The notes beneath the pieces were generated by a model. That model saw only the letters and a program-made list of their open reading frames with translations. It was not told the DNA's origin and did no database searches. Below, piece after piece: positions 7,139-17,139 of a stretch of DNA of 64,000 nucleotides. The stretch covers positions 4,562 through 68,561 of the forward strand of contig CALEKA010000006.1 of the NCBI GenBank assembly GCA_937898715.1. The letters run 5' to 3'. The stretch is from an uncultured Prevotella sp. GTDB lineage: Bacteria; Bacteroidota; Bacteroidia; Bacteroidales; Bacteroidaceae. The translations under genes and the position numbers were made by a program. Each line of letters starts with the position of its first letter. Position 1 is the first letter of the stretch.

Positions 7139-10030
7139 TTAGCTTCTGCTCACCTGCAGTCCCTTCTGCGAAACCTCCATCTCGACGAAGCGAGAACTGG
7201 CGGTGAGGGGCGACTCGGTGAGCATCTTGCGGATGCGGAGGGCAGCTTCGGGATCTTTGGCCACCATGTACATAAATCCTCCGCCACCAGCGCCAGGGAG
7301 CTTGTAGCCATAGCAGAGGTCGTCCACGCGGCGGCAGAGAGCCTCCACCACGTCGGGGTTGGTACCCGCGTCGAGCGCTTTGTTTTGTTCCCACGTGGTG
7401 CGCACCATCTCGCCATAACGCTGAAGGTCGTTGCGCTGAAGCGTATCGAAGACCGTCAGGGCGTGTTGCTTCATGCTGTCGAGGATAGAGAGGTGGCGCG
7501 TATTGTTGAGGAACATGCCTCGAACGATTTCCGTCAAGATATGCTTGGCTGTGCGCGTCACGCCGGTATAGTAGAGCAGATGGCAAGCCTTGGCTTCGGG
7601 CGAGGTGAAGAGCGTGTCGGGAAGCCAACGTGCCACGGCATTTTGGTCGAAGCCCGCAGCAGTCTGGAGGAGTTTCACGCCAGGGAGCACGCCACCATAC
7701 TGATCCTGCCAACCTCCGCCCGTGGTGAGCAGCTGTTCGAGCACGAGCGTACGGTTGCACACCTCGTTGCGGTCCCATCCGAGTCCGCAGAAGTCGCTCA
7801 GCGCAGCCAGCACCGTAGCAGCGAGTATGCTGCTCGTGCCGAGTCCCGACCCTGCGGGAATGGCTGCCAAGAGGGTGATTTCGATACCGCAGCCGAAAGC
7901 CTCGAGTTGCTGTCGGAGCGAAGCATACGATTCCACACCGAAGCCCGGCAAGAAGCCCGAGAGCGTGAGGGCAGCTTTGGGGATGGAGAAGGGCGAGCCC
8001 ACCTTGTTGTACTGGCGGAGTTCGTCGTAAGTCTCAATGCGTTCCATCGCACCAAGGTCGATGGAGCGGCAGATGATGATGGGTTCCTTACAGGGCTTCA
8101 CGTAGACCTGCAGAGGGGGTTGTCCGTTGAGGTTGATGGCGAGGTTGACCACGTTGCCTCCCGATATGAGGCTGTAGGGCGGTGTGTCGGTCCATCCGCC
8201 TGCCACGTCGATTCTGACGCTGCTTCTTCCCCACACGATCTGGTCGGGGTAGGTGGTACAGTGGGGCTGACTCTTGTGGCGAAGCACGTTCTCGGTGAGA
8301 CCCTCGCGCAGGAGGGCGAAGGCTTGGGCATCGAAGCGAGCCGACTGCTCAGCATCGGTGGTGCGAAGGGCTTCAGAACGGAACATGGCATCGTGAATGC
8401 GCGTCATGAGTGGTGCCGATTGGGGCAAAGGCTCGGGCAGGGAGAGATGGAGCGCATTATACTTCGCCGCCATGTCCTTGAGGTTGACTTGATAGAACAC
8501 GCTGCGCTGCCAGTTGTGTGCCACGAGTGGGAGCGTCTGGCTCTGCAGTTCCTTGCGCTGTGCAAAGAGACGGGGCAGGTCGGCACGAATGGAGAGTTCG
8601 TCTGCCGAGAGTCGGGGCAGCGAGCGCCACAACTCGGTCTGTACTTCGTCGGGACAGTCGGCAAGAAACCAGTGGAGAAGCTCTTCGAGCTGCTTCAGAT
8701 CGGCGCTTACGGGGAAGAGGCGAGAGGCCTGAAGGTCGTCCGTTCTGCCGAGTTCTTCGGGACGGATGCCACGCTTGGCGAGCCATTCCGTCATGGGCCG
8801 ACCGAGATAGAGCGTATGATCGGAACCGACGTCGCCACGGAAGGCGTCGAAGAATCCATAGGGGCGCAGTGCATAGTCGCTTCCCTGCCCCACGGGCACC
8901 ACGTCGACGCATTCGCCGCTACGTAGCTCCACGTGCCAATCGTTGCGAGGAATGCCCGTCAGGATGTGGTGGTCGGCATAGCGCCAGCCCTGCCCTACGT
9001 AGGCATTTTCGATCCATACGTTGTTGGTCTGAAGCGTGGGACGACTGAGCAAGAGAGTATTTTGAGTGAAGACGGACGTCTGCGGCTTTACTCCCTTCTG
9101 GAGGATGTAGCGCTGGTCTTTCACCAAGTTTTGTATCTGTACGGACGAGGTGATCATGTCTTCACCCGTTCCGTAGTGGTAGAATTCACCGCCGGGCAGG
9201 GGCAGAATGGCCACCTTGAGGTCGGACAGGAGAGCGTCGGGCCGCGAGGGATGTTCGCCCAGGGCACAGCCAAACTCGCTGTAGAGGTCGTATGCCTCGG
9301 GCAGGGGGAGCTGATGTCCCGCAGGAGTGGGTCGCGACGATGCGTCGGCGGCGGGAGCGGTCTTCTGCATGAGGCGGCTCACGGCCTTATCGCTGAGGAG
9401 CCACACTCCGATGTCCATCAGCATGAGATGGGTGGGAAGGAGCTGACTCTGCTCCTGCGTGGAGGGCTTCTGGAGCATAAAGTCGAGCTTCGTGGGGGTG
9501 GTGCGATCCATCACAAACACGCCGTGGTGAGAAGCCTGCGAGGGGTCGGCCCAAAGTCCGTAGCACACCACGTCGGCATCCGTCGGAATGGACTGCAGAG
9601 GTTCGGTGGCGCGGAGCAACACGTCGCCGCTCGCCACGAGGGTGCGTAGCCCTGCAGGGGCCTTGCGCATGATGTCGCGATAGAGGGGCAGCTGCAGACT
9701 GAGGAGGGTCTGGTCGATGCGTTGACCACGCGTCCAGCGAAACACGGGGATGGGCGTTAGCACCTTGCCACTGGGGGCATAGGCGGGGAGTCGGCGGCTC
9801 TGTCCGCCAGCATGGAGCAGGATGCGCTTTTCGCGCGAGAGCCATTCGCTGAAGTCGGTCTCGGGTGCCTCGTCGGCATGTGCTGAAGCGAGGAGCCATG
9901 CTGTGCCGCCTCCGCTGCCAAGCTTCACGCCGGCGGGGTCGGAGGTGCAATAGAATTCGTCACGGCTCAATTCGGTGACTTTATGAAACACGCCCACCAC
10001 GTTGGGGGGCAGGGAGAGTAATTTCTTCAT
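7139..10030 (-). CDS. fkp: Bifunctional fucokinase / L-fucose-1-P guanylyltransferase
   Basis: 963 residues, close to the roughly 950 of Bacteroides Fkp. The N-terminal half is a sugar-nucleotide pyrophosphorylase (KRILLHAGGQSRRLP; SGKVLTPIPVFRW). The C-terminal half is a GHMP kinase: RIDVAGGWTDTPPYS, ATP loop PAGSGLGTSS (725-734), GGGWQDQYGG and GAGGGGFMYM (913-918 core). Salvages free L-fucose to GDP-fucose in two steps; in Bacteroides this feeds fucosylation of capsule and glycoproteins. It has its own promoter at 10160-10191, giving a leader of about 125 nt. Exogenous fucose presumably comes from host or plant glycans, consistent with the secreted glycosidases at 41-55 kb. Confidence 0.96.
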   Translation of the reverse strand: MKKLLSLPPNVVGVFHKVTELSRDEFYCTSDPAGVKLGSGGGTAWLLASAHADEAPETDFSEWLSREKRILLHAGGQSRRLPAYAPSGKVLTPIPVFRWTRGQRIDQTLLSLQLPLYRDIMRKAPAGLRTLVASGDVLLRATEPLQSIPTDADVVCYGLWADPSQASHHGVFVMDRTTPTKLDFMLQKPSTQEQSQLLPTHLMLMDIGVWLLSDKAVSRLMQKTAPAADASSRPTPAGHQLPLPEAYDLYSEFGCALGEHPSRPDALLSDLKVAILPLPGGEFYHYGTGEDMITSSVQIQNLVKDQRYILQKGVKPQTSVFTQNTLLLSRPTLQTNNVWIENAYVGQGWRYADHHILTGIPRNDWHVELRSGECVDVVPVGQGSDYALRPYGFFDAFRGDVGSDHTLYLGRPMTEWLAKRGIRPEELGRTDDLQASRLFPVSADLKQLEELLHWFLADCPDEVQTELWRSLPRLSADELSIRADLPRLFAQRKELQSQTLPLVAHNWQRSVFYQVNLKDMAAKYNALHLSLPEPLPQSAPLMTRIHDAMFRSEALRTTDAEQSARFDAQAFALLREGLTENVLRHKSQPHCTTYPDQIVWGRSSVRIDVAGGWTDTPPYSLISGGNVVNLAINLNGQPPLQVYVKPCKEPIIICRSIDLGAMERIETYDELRQYNKVGSPFSIPKAALTLSGFLPGFGVESYASLRQQLEAFGCGIEITLLAAIPAGSGLGTSSILAATVLAALSDFCGLGWDRNEVCNRTLVLEQLLTTGGGWQDQYGGVLPGVKLLQTAAGFDQNAVARWLPDTLFTSPEAKACHLLYYTGVTRTAKHILTEIVRGMFLNNTRHLSILDSMKQHALTVFDTLQRNDLQRYGEMVRTTWEQNKALDAGTNPDVVEALCRRVDDLCYGYKLPGAGGGGFMYMVAKDPEAALRIRKMLTESPLTASSRFVEMEVSQKGLQVSRS

Positions 10031-10159
10031 AGGGAGAATCGTGGACTGAGAGGCTTTTCCCGCTCACAGGGAGGGATATTGTGTGCTCCGAGAGCGAACA
10101 TTTTGCCTCGGATGAGGGGTGTGGGTTCTTCGTGGAGAGCCATCGTGCCTCTTCCCTTG

Positions 10160-10191
10160 CAAAGGTAAGGAGAATTGGCGAGAGGGACAAA
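10160..10191 (-). promoter_or_regulatory. Promoter for fkp
   Basis: On the minus strand TTTG (10188-10191) is followed after exactly 20 bp by TACCTTTG (10160-10167), a full match to the Bacteroidota -33/-7 consensus. It points at fkp (start 10030). Confidence 0.75.
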
Positions 10192-10199
10192 ACTTGCAA

Positions 10200-10370
10200 G
10201 GGGTTTTTGTGGGGTGGTCGGTCAAGAAAAAATTTTCCCTGGGTGCTGTAAAAATTATCGGTCGGTCGAGAAAAAATTTTCCCTGGGTGCTGTAAAAATT
10301 AACGGTCGGTCGAGAAAAAATTTTCCCTTGCTCGAGTTTTCGGTCGGTCTAGGAAACGATTTTGGGCGTT
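10200..10370. repeat. 44-bp tandem repeat with ggtcggtcgag core
   Basis: Copies start at 10216, 10260, 10304 and (partial) 10342. Each has ggtcggtc, then agaaaaaattttccct, then gggtgctgtaaaaatt. A diverged relative, with the same aaaaatttccct and gctgtaaaaatt parts, lies at 36595-36700. Confidence 0.85.
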
Positions 10371-10404
10371 AGAGGCATGGTCAAATGGGGCGAATAGGGG
10401 AGTT

Positions 10405-10600
10405 CGAATAGTGCTGGAGGCGCCGCCAAGCTTTTCGCCTGATAATCAGGACGTTTGCTTGGAGGCGCCGCCGCGCCGCCAGCGATTCCGCCAGGCTTTT
10501 TGCATTTTCTCGAAAGCACAAGTGAGTGATTATCAACGACTTAACAAGGGGGCTCTGGAGGCAAAAAGCGAAAATTCCGCCAGCGATTCCGCCAGAATAC
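10405..10600. repeat. Imperfect ggaggcgccgcc / gcgattccgccag repeats
   Basis: ctggaggcgccgcc (10409 onward) recurs at about 10459, and ccagcgattccgccag occurs at about 10489 and 10578. Open frames over this stretch are translated repeats without recognisable protein features, so I call no gene. Confidence 0.6.
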
Positions 10601-10674
10601 TAAGAAACAAAGAAAGTATTATAAATAAATTTATAATACCAAAGAAAGTTGGCACTTTCTTTGAGAGAGACGCC

Positions 10675-10835
10675 CCCGAGCGTGTGTGAGCGAGCGCGCG
10701 TATGTGTGGGCACGTACGTATGGAGCGGGCGTATGTGTGGGCACGTGAGTGTGCGAGCGAGCATGCACGCGTGCGTATGTGTGGGCGAACGCGCATGTGT
10801 GAGCGAGCGCGCATGTGTGGGCAATCGCGTGCTGG
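10675..10835. repeat. TG/CG-rich low-complexity tract
   Basis: Irregular repeats of gtgtgagcgagcgcgc and gtatgtgtgggcacg. All frames give monotonous Arg/Val/Cys/His-rich peptides, so apparent ORFs on both strands are artefacts. Confidence 0.8.
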
Positions 10836-10969
10836 GGGACGGAGCAAGGGCTAACAAGGGCAAAAGAAGCTTGCGGGCATAAAAAAAGTGTACAATTTGT
10901 ACACTCTTTTTGGAGATATGGGAAGGCTTTTCGCACCTTTGCAACGGCAAGATGAGGAGAGAGGGCATA

Positions 10970-11300
10970 CAGCCAGTTCTGTGGGCGACGCGTCCCGCGT
11001 CGGCGCTACCTACGGACAAGAAGTGAGCCTATAGGCAGTGGGGGCGAAGCGTCTCGCTTCGACTTGCCATGCGAGGCTCAATGCCGAAGCTTGGCAAAAG
11101 TTTGTGTACTTTCCTTTACGCCGACTCGGGCATCGAGCCCTTCGCCTGCGTGCCGAAGCGAGACACTTCGCCCCCACTTCCTAATGGTTCACCTCTTGAT
11201 TTGTGGGTGATGCCGACGCGGGACGCGTCGCCCACAGAACTGGGTGAAGGGCTGCTTGCCCGCTGAGCAATGCCCACAGAACTGGGTGAAGGGCTGCTTG
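10970..11300. repeat. Nested REP-A and REP-B inverted pairs
   Basis: Outer REP-A arms (10975-11010 and 11210-11242) enclose a REP-B pair (11035-11070 and 11148-11184). After it, acagaactgggtgaagggctgcttg is duplicated in tandem at about 11234 and 11276. No gene lies between 10031 and 11317. Confidence 0.85.
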
Positions 11301-11317
11301 GGTGATGCCCCTCTCTC

Positions 11318-12196
11318 CTACCCTCGCTGAGCTGCTTGCAGGGTGTTGAGCATGAGCATGCAGATGGTCATGGGGCCTACGCCACCGGGTACGGGGGTGA
11401 TGGCAGAGCAGAGGGGAGCTACGTGCTCAAAGTCGACGTCGCCCGAAAGACGGAAGCCCTTGGGACGAGTGGCATCGGGCACTCGCGTGGTACCAACGTC
11501 GATCACTACGGCTCCGGGCTTCACCATGTCGGCGGTGAGGAAGCCAGGACGACCTATGGCGGCAATGATGATGTCGGCCTGTCGGCATTCCTCCTTGAGC
11601 GTGAGGCTGTGGCTGTGACATACCGTGACGGTGGCGTCGCCGTACTGCTTCTGCATCATGAGCATGGCCATGGGCTTGCCCACAATGTTGGACCGTCCGA
11701 GCACTACGCAGCGCTTACCACTCGTCTCGATGTGGTAACGGCGGAGGAGTTCGATGATACCCTTGGGGGTGGCAGGAATGAAGCAGGGGAGCCCGATCGA
11801 CATACGGCCTACGTTGATGGGGGTGAAGCCATCTACGTCCTTGAGGGGACTGATGCGTTCGATAATCTTCTGTTCGTCGATGTGAGGGGGGAGTGGGAGT
11901 TGCACGATAAAGCCATCTACCGAGGGGTCGGCATTGAGGCGGTCTACGCAGGCGAGGAGTTCTGCTTCGGTCACATCGTCTTCGTAGCGAATGAGCGACG
12001 ACTGGAAACCGCAGGTTTCGCAAGCCAGTACCTTGTTCTTCACATACGTCTCGCTTCCGCCATCGTGGCCTACGAGTACGGCTGCCAGATGGGGACGCTT
12101 GCCGCCTTGCGCTACGATGCGCTCTACTTCTTGGGCTATTTCTTGCTTGATTGTGGCGGCTGTTGCTTTGCCGTCGATGATTACGGGAGTGCTCAT
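11318..12196 (-). CDS. folD: Methylenetetrahydrofolate dehydrogenase / cyclohydrolase
   Basis: 292 residues, the normal FolD length. Visible: [13 protein letters not shown] with the catalytic Tyr/Lys, [26 protein letters not shown], the Rossmann loop [14 protein letters not shown] and C-terminal [11 protein letters not shown]. Oxidises 5,10-methylene-THF to methenyl-THF with NADP(+) and hydrolyses it to 10-formyl-THF, for purine and initiator formyl-Met synthesis. Cytoplasmic, monocistronic as far as visible; its upstream gap towards ffh is filled with repeats. Confidence 0.97.
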   Translation of the reverse strand: MSTPVIIDGKATAATIKQEIAQEVERIVAQGGKRPHLAAVLVGHDGGSETYVKNKVLACETCGFQSSLIRYEDDVTEAELLACVDRLNADPSVDGFIVQLPLPPHIDEQKIIERISPLKDVDGFTPINVGRMSIGLPCFIPATPKGIIELLRRYHIETSGKRCVVLGRSNIVGKPMAMLMMQKQYGDATVTVCHSHSLTLKEECRQADIIIAAIGRPGFLTADMVKPGAVVIDVGTTRVPDATRPKGFRLSGDVDFEHVAPLCSAITPVPGGVGPMTICMLMLNTLQAAQRG

Positions 12197-12199
12197 TTT

Positions 12200-12442
12200 T
12201 AGTTTGGAGTTTTAAGGTTAGGAGGGGAGTTTTAAGTTTGGAGGTTATGAGGTTATAAGGTAAGTTTTAAGTTTGGAGGATATGAGGTTATAAAGGAAGT
12301 TTGGTTAGTTTGAGCCTGTCTGAGGCTAACTTTATAACCTCATAACCTTAAAACCCCAAACTAACTTTATAACCTTAAACCTAAAAACTCCAAACTAACT
12401 TTATAACCTCATAACCTAAAAACTTAAAACTTAAGCGCGAAG
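12200..12442. repeat. gaggttataag / cttataacctc repeat array
   Basis: Direct and inverted copies of aggttatgaggttataag and aactttataacctcataacc. The left part is in one orientation and the right part in the other, so the array can fold back. The same family occurs at 17140-17290 and 31830-31860. Confidence 0.85.
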
Positions 12443-12444
12443 CG

Positions 12445-13788
12445 CTAAATCTTGGGCATTCCAGGCATCTTAGGCATACGTGCCATCATCTTGCCCATCT
12501 TGGAGCCAGTGACCATCTTCATCATCTTGCGAGTCTGGTCGAACTGCTTCACGAGGCGGTTGACCTCCTGAATGCTCGTGCCCGAACCCTTAGCAATGCG
12601 ATTCTTGCGGCTCTGATTGAGCACTTCGGGGTGCTGACGCTCCTTGGGAGTCATCGAGAGGATGATGGCTTCGATACCCTTGAAGGCATTGTCGTCGATC
12701 TCCACGTCTTTGAGCGCCTTGCCCACACCGGGAATCATCGAAGCAAGGTCCTTGAGATTACCCATCTTCTTGATCTGCTGGATCTGAGCAAGGAAGTCGT
12801 TGAAGTCGAACTGATTCTTCTGGATCTTACGCTGAAGTTTGAGCGCTTCTTTCTCATCAAACTGTTCCTGTGCACGCTCCACGAGGCTCACGATATCGCC
12901 CATACCGAGTATACGGTCGGCCATACGTTCGGGGTGGAACACGTCGAGTGCTTCCATCTTCTCGCCCGTTCCGACGAACATGATGGGCTTGTCTACGACG
13001 GTACGAATAGAGAGTGCTGCACCACCACGGGTGTCGCCATCGAGCTTGGTGAGGACCACGCCTTCATAGTCCAGACGGTCATTGAATTCCTTGGCGGTAT
13101 TGACAGCATCTTGACCCGTCATGGCGTCGACCACGAAGAGGGTATCGTCGGGGTTGATGGCATGCTTGATGTTGGCAATCTCGGTCATCAATTCTTCGTC
13201 GACGGCGAGACGACCTGCAGTATCGACAATCACCGTATCGTAGCCCTTGGCTTTGGCCTCCTGCACGCCCTGCTGGGCTATCTTGACGGGGTCTTTCTCT
13301 TCGAGGTTCATGTAGATGGGCACCTCGATCTGCTCTGCCAAGACGCGAAGTTGCTCTACGGCAGCCGGACGATAGACGTCGCACGCTACGAGCAAGGGCT
13401 TACGGCTCTTCTTGGTCTTGAGGTAGAAAGCAAGTTTGCCAGAGAGCGTAGTCTTACCAGCACCATTGAGACCCGCCATGAGGATCACGGAGGGACGGCC
13501 CTGAAGCTTGAGCTCGGTGGCTTGTCCGCCCATGAGCTGAGCCAACTCGTCGTGCACAATCTTGACCATCATCTGGCCGGGCTTCACGCTCGAGAGCACG
13601 TTTTGTCCTAATGCCTTCTGCTTCACGCGGTCGGTAAACGACTTGGCCACCTTGTAGTTGACATCGGCATCGAGCAAGGCACGACGTACGTCCTTGAGGG
13701 TTTCAGCCACATTGATTTCGGTGATGCTACCCTCACCTTTCAGTATCTTGAAAGAACGTTCAAGTCTTTCACTAAGATTTTCAAACAT
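12445..13788 (-). CDS. ffh: Signal recognition particle protein
   Basis: 447 residues, typical Ffh/SRP54. N-terminal helical bundle, then the NG GTPase: G1 GLNGAGKTTLSGKLA, DVYRPAAVEQL, G3 DTAGRL, G4 TKLDGD. The C-terminal M domain is Met-rich and ends KMGKMMARMPKMPGMPKI. Binds 4.5S RNA and signal sequences of nascent membrane proteins and docks them to FtsY. The start follows a minus-strand TATCTTTG (13860-13867). Divergent from the operon beginning at 13926. Confidence 0.98.
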   Translation of the reverse strand: MFENLSERLERSFKILKGEGSITEINVAETLKDVRRALLDADVNYKVAKSFTDRVKQKALGQNVLSSVKPGQMMVKIVHDELAQLMGGQATELKLQGRPSVILMAGLNGAGKTTLSGKLAFYLKTKKSRKPLLVACDVYRPAAVEQLRVLAEQIEVPIYMNLEEKDPVKIAQQGVQEAKAKGYDTVIVDTAGRLAVDEELMTEIANIKHAINPDDTLFVVDAMTGQDAVNTAKEFNDRLDYEGVVLTKLDGDTRGGAALSIRTVVDKPIMFVGTGEKMEALDVFHPERMADRILGMGDIVSLVERAQEQFDEKEALKLQRKIQKNQFDFNDFLAQIQQIKKMGNLKDLASMIPGVGKALKDVEIDDNAFKGIEAIILSMTPKERQHPEVLNQSRKNRIAKGSGTSIQEVNRLVKQFDQTRKMMKMVTGSKMGKMMARMPKMPGMPKI

Positions 13789-13859
13789 TTAGGGGATTTT
13801 TTGGGGTTGTTCTAATAAATCCTAAGATTTTGGAACTACTTTTCTTAATATTTTGGGTG

Positions 13860-13897
13860 CAAAGATAGTGCTTTTCTCTCGCGTTGCAGTATCTTTG
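13860..13897. promoter_or_regulatory. Divergent -7 elements between ffh and the 13.9-kb operon
   Basis: TATCTTTG is present on the minus strand at 13860-13867 (towards ffh) and on the plus strand at 13890-13897 (towards 13926). I do not find a clean -33 TTTG for either, so the pairing rests on the -7 matches and position. Confidence 0.55.
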
Positions 13898-13925
13898 CAC
13901 TTAAATTTGTAAAATAACTAACACT

Positions 13926-15524
13926 GTGAACAACTCTCGTAATCACAAGAAGAGCTCGGGCACGCCTCAAGTTGCCTCCTCTCCTATCCCATCGAAGGAA
14001 CCTCGCGGCATGAAGCCTCGCACAGCTCGATGGGCCACTTACCTCGTGGGATTCGTAGCGCTGTGGGTGCTGCTCTCATGGGGGTATGGCGACGTGCTCG
14101 TACGCGCCGAACAAAATAGTTACATCTCTACATCGCCCCTCACGATGCACTTCGTGCTGAGTCAGCCCGCAGGATGGCTCTTCTGCGCCATGCGCTGGCT
14201 ACTACTCGTCTTCAAGTGGGCTGCACTGGGCGGTGCTTGCCTCGCTGCAGTATGGACGCTCACGGCACGACTGGCTGACTATGCCTTGCGCCTCCCCCGA
14301 AAGCTCGAGGGCGTGGGATTCATCATTCCCCTGGCGGAGTTTGGATGGATGGCTTGGCGCGGCATGGAACTCTACCACCTGCATGAGCCTTCGCTCTTTG
14401 TACTCGTGGCACTGGCTACGCTCGCCGTGGTGGCACTGCTCGCTGCCATGACATGGCTCATTCAGCGCAAGCAGCAGAAGGGGCAGAATGATGTTGCCGC
14501 CAAAGTGCGCCCCTACGGACTCTTGCTGACGCTGGTGCTCACCGCCGGCACCGCGGCTGCTACGCTCTACTTCGGTCAGAACACGATCATCACCGCTCGG
14601 CTGCAGCGCTTGCAGCAGGAACAGGAGTGGGACGAGATGATCTCGCTGGCACGCTCGGCTCGCCAGCCCTCAAGAGCTGTGGCGGCCTATCATGCCGTGG
14701 CGCTTGAAGAGACGGATCAACTGCTTGACGGCGTGTTTGAACTGCGTTACGATTTCCCGAAAATCAACTTTGACAAAGCCTATGGCAACGCAGAGGAGAA
14801 TATCTACTCTGCCGACTGTAACTACCATGCCGGACTGCTCAATGCGGCTTACCGCTGCGCACTGGAGTATACGGTGATGAACGGTCCGAGCCTCTACTTC
14901 TACAAGCGCGCCGCCATCTGCGCCCTGCTCAACGGTGAGAAGGCACTCTGCCGTAAGTACTTGGCACTCGTGGGCGATGTGCCCTTTGAGAGCGATTTCG
15001 TGGAGAAATACTCCGCCATGCTCGACGACCCAAAACTGATTCAAGACGATGAGGAACTCGCTCACGTGCTTTCGCTCGCTCCACAGGAGGACCACTTTGA
15101 ACAAAACTATCAGTCGCCGCTCTTCTTGGGCTACAACGCGGGGGTAAATAATGGCACAGAAGCCACGCTCTCCACCTCGACGGCGGCTTGCCTCTACAGC
15201 AAGGATCTCCAGAAGTTCTTGCTCCGTGCACAGGTGTTTGCTCAGAAGGGCAAATCGTTCCCCATGTGTATGCAGCAGGCCATCGCCATTCTCTCGATTA
15301 AGCAGCCCGACATACTGAAGGCTTTTCCGCAGGTGGGTAAGTTTGTGAGAGACGAGGTGGTCAACTTCCTCATGGATGCTCGCCCCTACATCAAGGACCG
15401 CTTGAAGCTTCGCAGCGAACTGCGCGACCGCTGGCTCGGCACCTACGTATATTATTACTACACCGAAAACAACGACCCCGACCAAGTGGCAAAGCCCACA
15501 ACTGGCAAAGGCGCCGTAAACTAA
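13926..15524 (+). CDS. Multi-spanning membrane protein (DUF6057-like)
   Basis: 532 residues. A GTG at 13926 begins the open frame; an ATG at 14010 (residue 29) also precedes the first membrane segment. The N-terminal ~200 residues hold about five hydrophobic helices (LVGFVALWVLLSWG; LLLVFKWAALGGACLAAVW; LFVLVALATLAVVALLAA; LLTLVLTAGTAAATLYF). The C-terminal ~310 residues are soluble, helical and TPR-like (AYHAVALEETDQLLDG; SLYFYKRAAICALLNGEKALCRKYL). Layout and neighbours resemble the uncharacterised Bacteroidales family I know as DUF6057, from memory and not verified. First gene of a probable three-gene unit with the propeller lipoprotein and the MscS-type channel. Function unknown. Confidence 0.75.
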   Translation: MNNSRNHKKSSGTPQVASSPIPSKEPRGMKPRTARWATYLVGFVALWVLLSWGYGDVLVRAEQNSYISTSPLTMHFVLSQPAGWLFCAMRWLLLVFKWAALGGACLAAVWTLTARLADYALRLPRKLEGVGFIIPLAEFGWMAWRGMELYHLHEPSLFVLVALATLAVVALLAAMTWLIQRKQQKGQNDVAAKVRPYGLLLTLVLTAGTAAATLYFGQNTIITARLQRLQQEQEWDEMISLARSARQPSRAVAAYHAVALEETDQLLDGVFELRYDFPKINFDKAYGNAEENIYSADCNYHAGLLNAAYRCALEYTVMNGPSLYFYKRAAICALLNGEKALCRKYLALVGDVPFESDFVEKYSAMLDDPKLIQDDEELAHVLSLAPQEDHFEQNYQSPLFLGYNAGVNNGTEATLSTSTAACLYSKDLQKFLLRAQVFAQKGKSFPMCMQQAIAILSIKQPDILKAFPQVGKFVRDEVVNFLMDARPYIKDRLKLRSELRDRWLGTYVYYYYTENNDPDQVAKPTTGKGAVN

Positions 15525-15636
15525 AAAGGAGCTAGAATCCCCAAGATTTCCTAGATCTCCTAGAATCTCCTAGAACCCCTAGAACACCTAGCCCCCCCTA
15601 GGCCCCCTTCCCCCCCAAAAAACCAATCCTCCAAAC
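15525..15636. repeat. C-rich cctagaa repeats
   Basis: Degenerate repeats of tcctagaat / cctagaac graduate into long C runs just upstream of the lipoprotein start at 15637. Confidence 0.7.
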
Positions 15637-17136
15637 ATGAACAAACCATCTCTACATATCCTCACGCGCTTGCTACTCGCAGCAGTGGCGGGCCTCGTGC
15701 TTGCAGCATGTAAGCCATCGGCAGTGGTACCTACAGATGCCACAGCAGTGAGCGAGCAAGCACAGATTTATCCTGACTATCGCGACATCACGGTGCCGCC
15801 CAACATTGCTCCTCTCAACATCTTAGTGAAATCTGAAGGCTCTGAATTCGTGGGCTGCGTGGAGGGAGGCGGACAACAAGTAGTGGCTGCCGCAGGAACC
15901 GACGGCACGCTGCAATTCGACTCCTTGGAGTGGAAATCACTGCTCAAGGCCACTCAAGGCAAAGACCTCAAGGTGACGCTCTACGCTCAGCGAGAGGGCT
16001 CGTGGGTGAAATTCCCGAGCTATGCGATCCACGTGGCTGACGAGCCTATCGATCGCTACCTGTCCTACCGCTTGATAGAACCTTCTTACGAGCTCTACCG
16101 ACAGATGGGGCTCTACCAGCGTGACCTCGAGAGCTTCAACGTAAATACCATCTATGAGAACAACCGCACTTACGTCGACGACGACAATCACTGCGTAAAC
16201 TGCCACAACTATCAGAACTACAGCACGCAGCACATGCTCTTCCATGTGCGTGGTAAGCACGGCGGAACGGTGTTTATCAACAATGGCAAGGTGGAGAAGC
16301 GCACCATCAAGAGCGACTCCATCCTCGCAGGTGCCACCTACCCCACATGGCATCCACGCAAGAATTGGGTGGTCTTCTCGTCCAATCAGACAGGACAGAC
16401 CTTCCACATACGCAACCATCAGAAGGTGGAGGTGATGGACTATGGATCTGACCTCATCTTCTACGACGTAGACCGTGGCACCATCCGCAACATTCTCAAG
16501 ACCGACACCGATCTCGAGACCTTCCCCTGCTGGGCTCCCGACGGCAAGAAGCTCTACTACTGCGTGGCCCACGTGCCCGAATTTGCAGGAGCCAACGACT
16601 CGGTGCGCACTGACCTTATCATGCAGATCAGCCAGAAGGTGCGCTACAACGTGATGAGCATGACCTTCGACGAGGCTACAGGACAGTTTGGCGAGCCTCA
16701 GCTCGAAGTAGACTGTGTGAGTCAGCACAAGAGTGCCGCTGTGCCTCGCATCAGCCCCGACGGACGCTATCTGCTCTTCACCGTGGCTGATTATGGACAG
16801 TTTCACATCTGGCACAAGACGGCCGACCTCTACGTAAAAGACCTCCAGACAGGAGCCATCTATCCGCTCACAGAAGCCAACAGCAAGGACGTGGATAGCT
16901 ACCACACGTGGAGCTCAAACGGCCGATGGATCGTGTTCAGTTCGCGTCGCGACGATGGCTCGTTCACGCGTCCCTACATAGCCTACTTCGACAAGCAAGG
17001 CCGTGCACACAAGGCTTTCCTCCTGCCTCAAGAGAATCCGCTCCAAAACATTCAGCTCAACAAGAGCTACAACGTGCCCGAACTGACCAAGGACGCTGTT
17101 AGGGCGGAGGGAATTAAGGAGGAAATCTACAAGTAA
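15637..17136 (+). CDS. Beta-propeller (PD40/TolB-like) lipoprotein with one CxxCH motif
   Basis: 499 residues. Signal sequence with lipobox LAAC (Cys25). Residues ~50-135 look like an all-beta domain. DNHCVNCHNYQNY follows with CVNCH at 186-190, the c-type haem attachment pattern. From ~235 there are WD40-like PD40 blades: YPTWHPRKNWVVFSSN, FPCWAPDGKKLYY, VPRISPDGRYLLF, YHTWSSNGRWIVFSSR. A single haem motif within a propeller lipoprotein suggests a redox or haem-sensing role, or a Zn/structural CxxCH; the sequence cannot distinguish these. It sits between the membrane protein at 13926 and the MscS-type channel at 17304, so probably acts in the envelope. Confidence 0.8.
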   Translation: MNKPSLHILTRLLLAAVAGLVLAACKPSAVVPTDATAVSEQAQIYPDYRDITVPPNIAPLNILVKSEGSEFVGCVEGGGQQVVAAAGTDGTLQFDSLEWKSLLKATQGKDLKVTLYAQREGSWVKFPSYAIHVADEPIDRYLSYRLIEPSYELYRQMGLYQRDLESFNVNTIYENNRTYVDDDNHCVNCHNYQNYSTQHMLFHVRGKHGGTVFINNGKVEKRTIKSDSILAGATYPTWHPRKNWVVFSSNQTGQTFHIRNHQKVEVMDYGSDLIFYDVDRGTIRNILKTDTDLETFPCWAPDGKKLYYCVAHVPEFAGANDSVRTDLIMQISQKVRYNVMSMTFDEATGQFGEPQLEVDCVSQHKSAAVPRISPDGRYLLFTVADYGQFHIWHKTADLYVKDLQTGAIYPLTEANSKDVDSYHTWSSNGRWIVFSSRRDDGSFTRPYIAYFDKQGRAHKAFLLPQENPLQNIQLNKSYNVPELTKDAVRAEGIKEEIYK

Positions 17137-17139
17137 GTT

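Noticed and set aside
10533..11019. Overlapping open frames on both strands over the TG/CG-rich tract
   Set aside because: They translate a low-complexity repeat into monotonous Arg/His/Cys-rich peptides with no start context or homologous feel.
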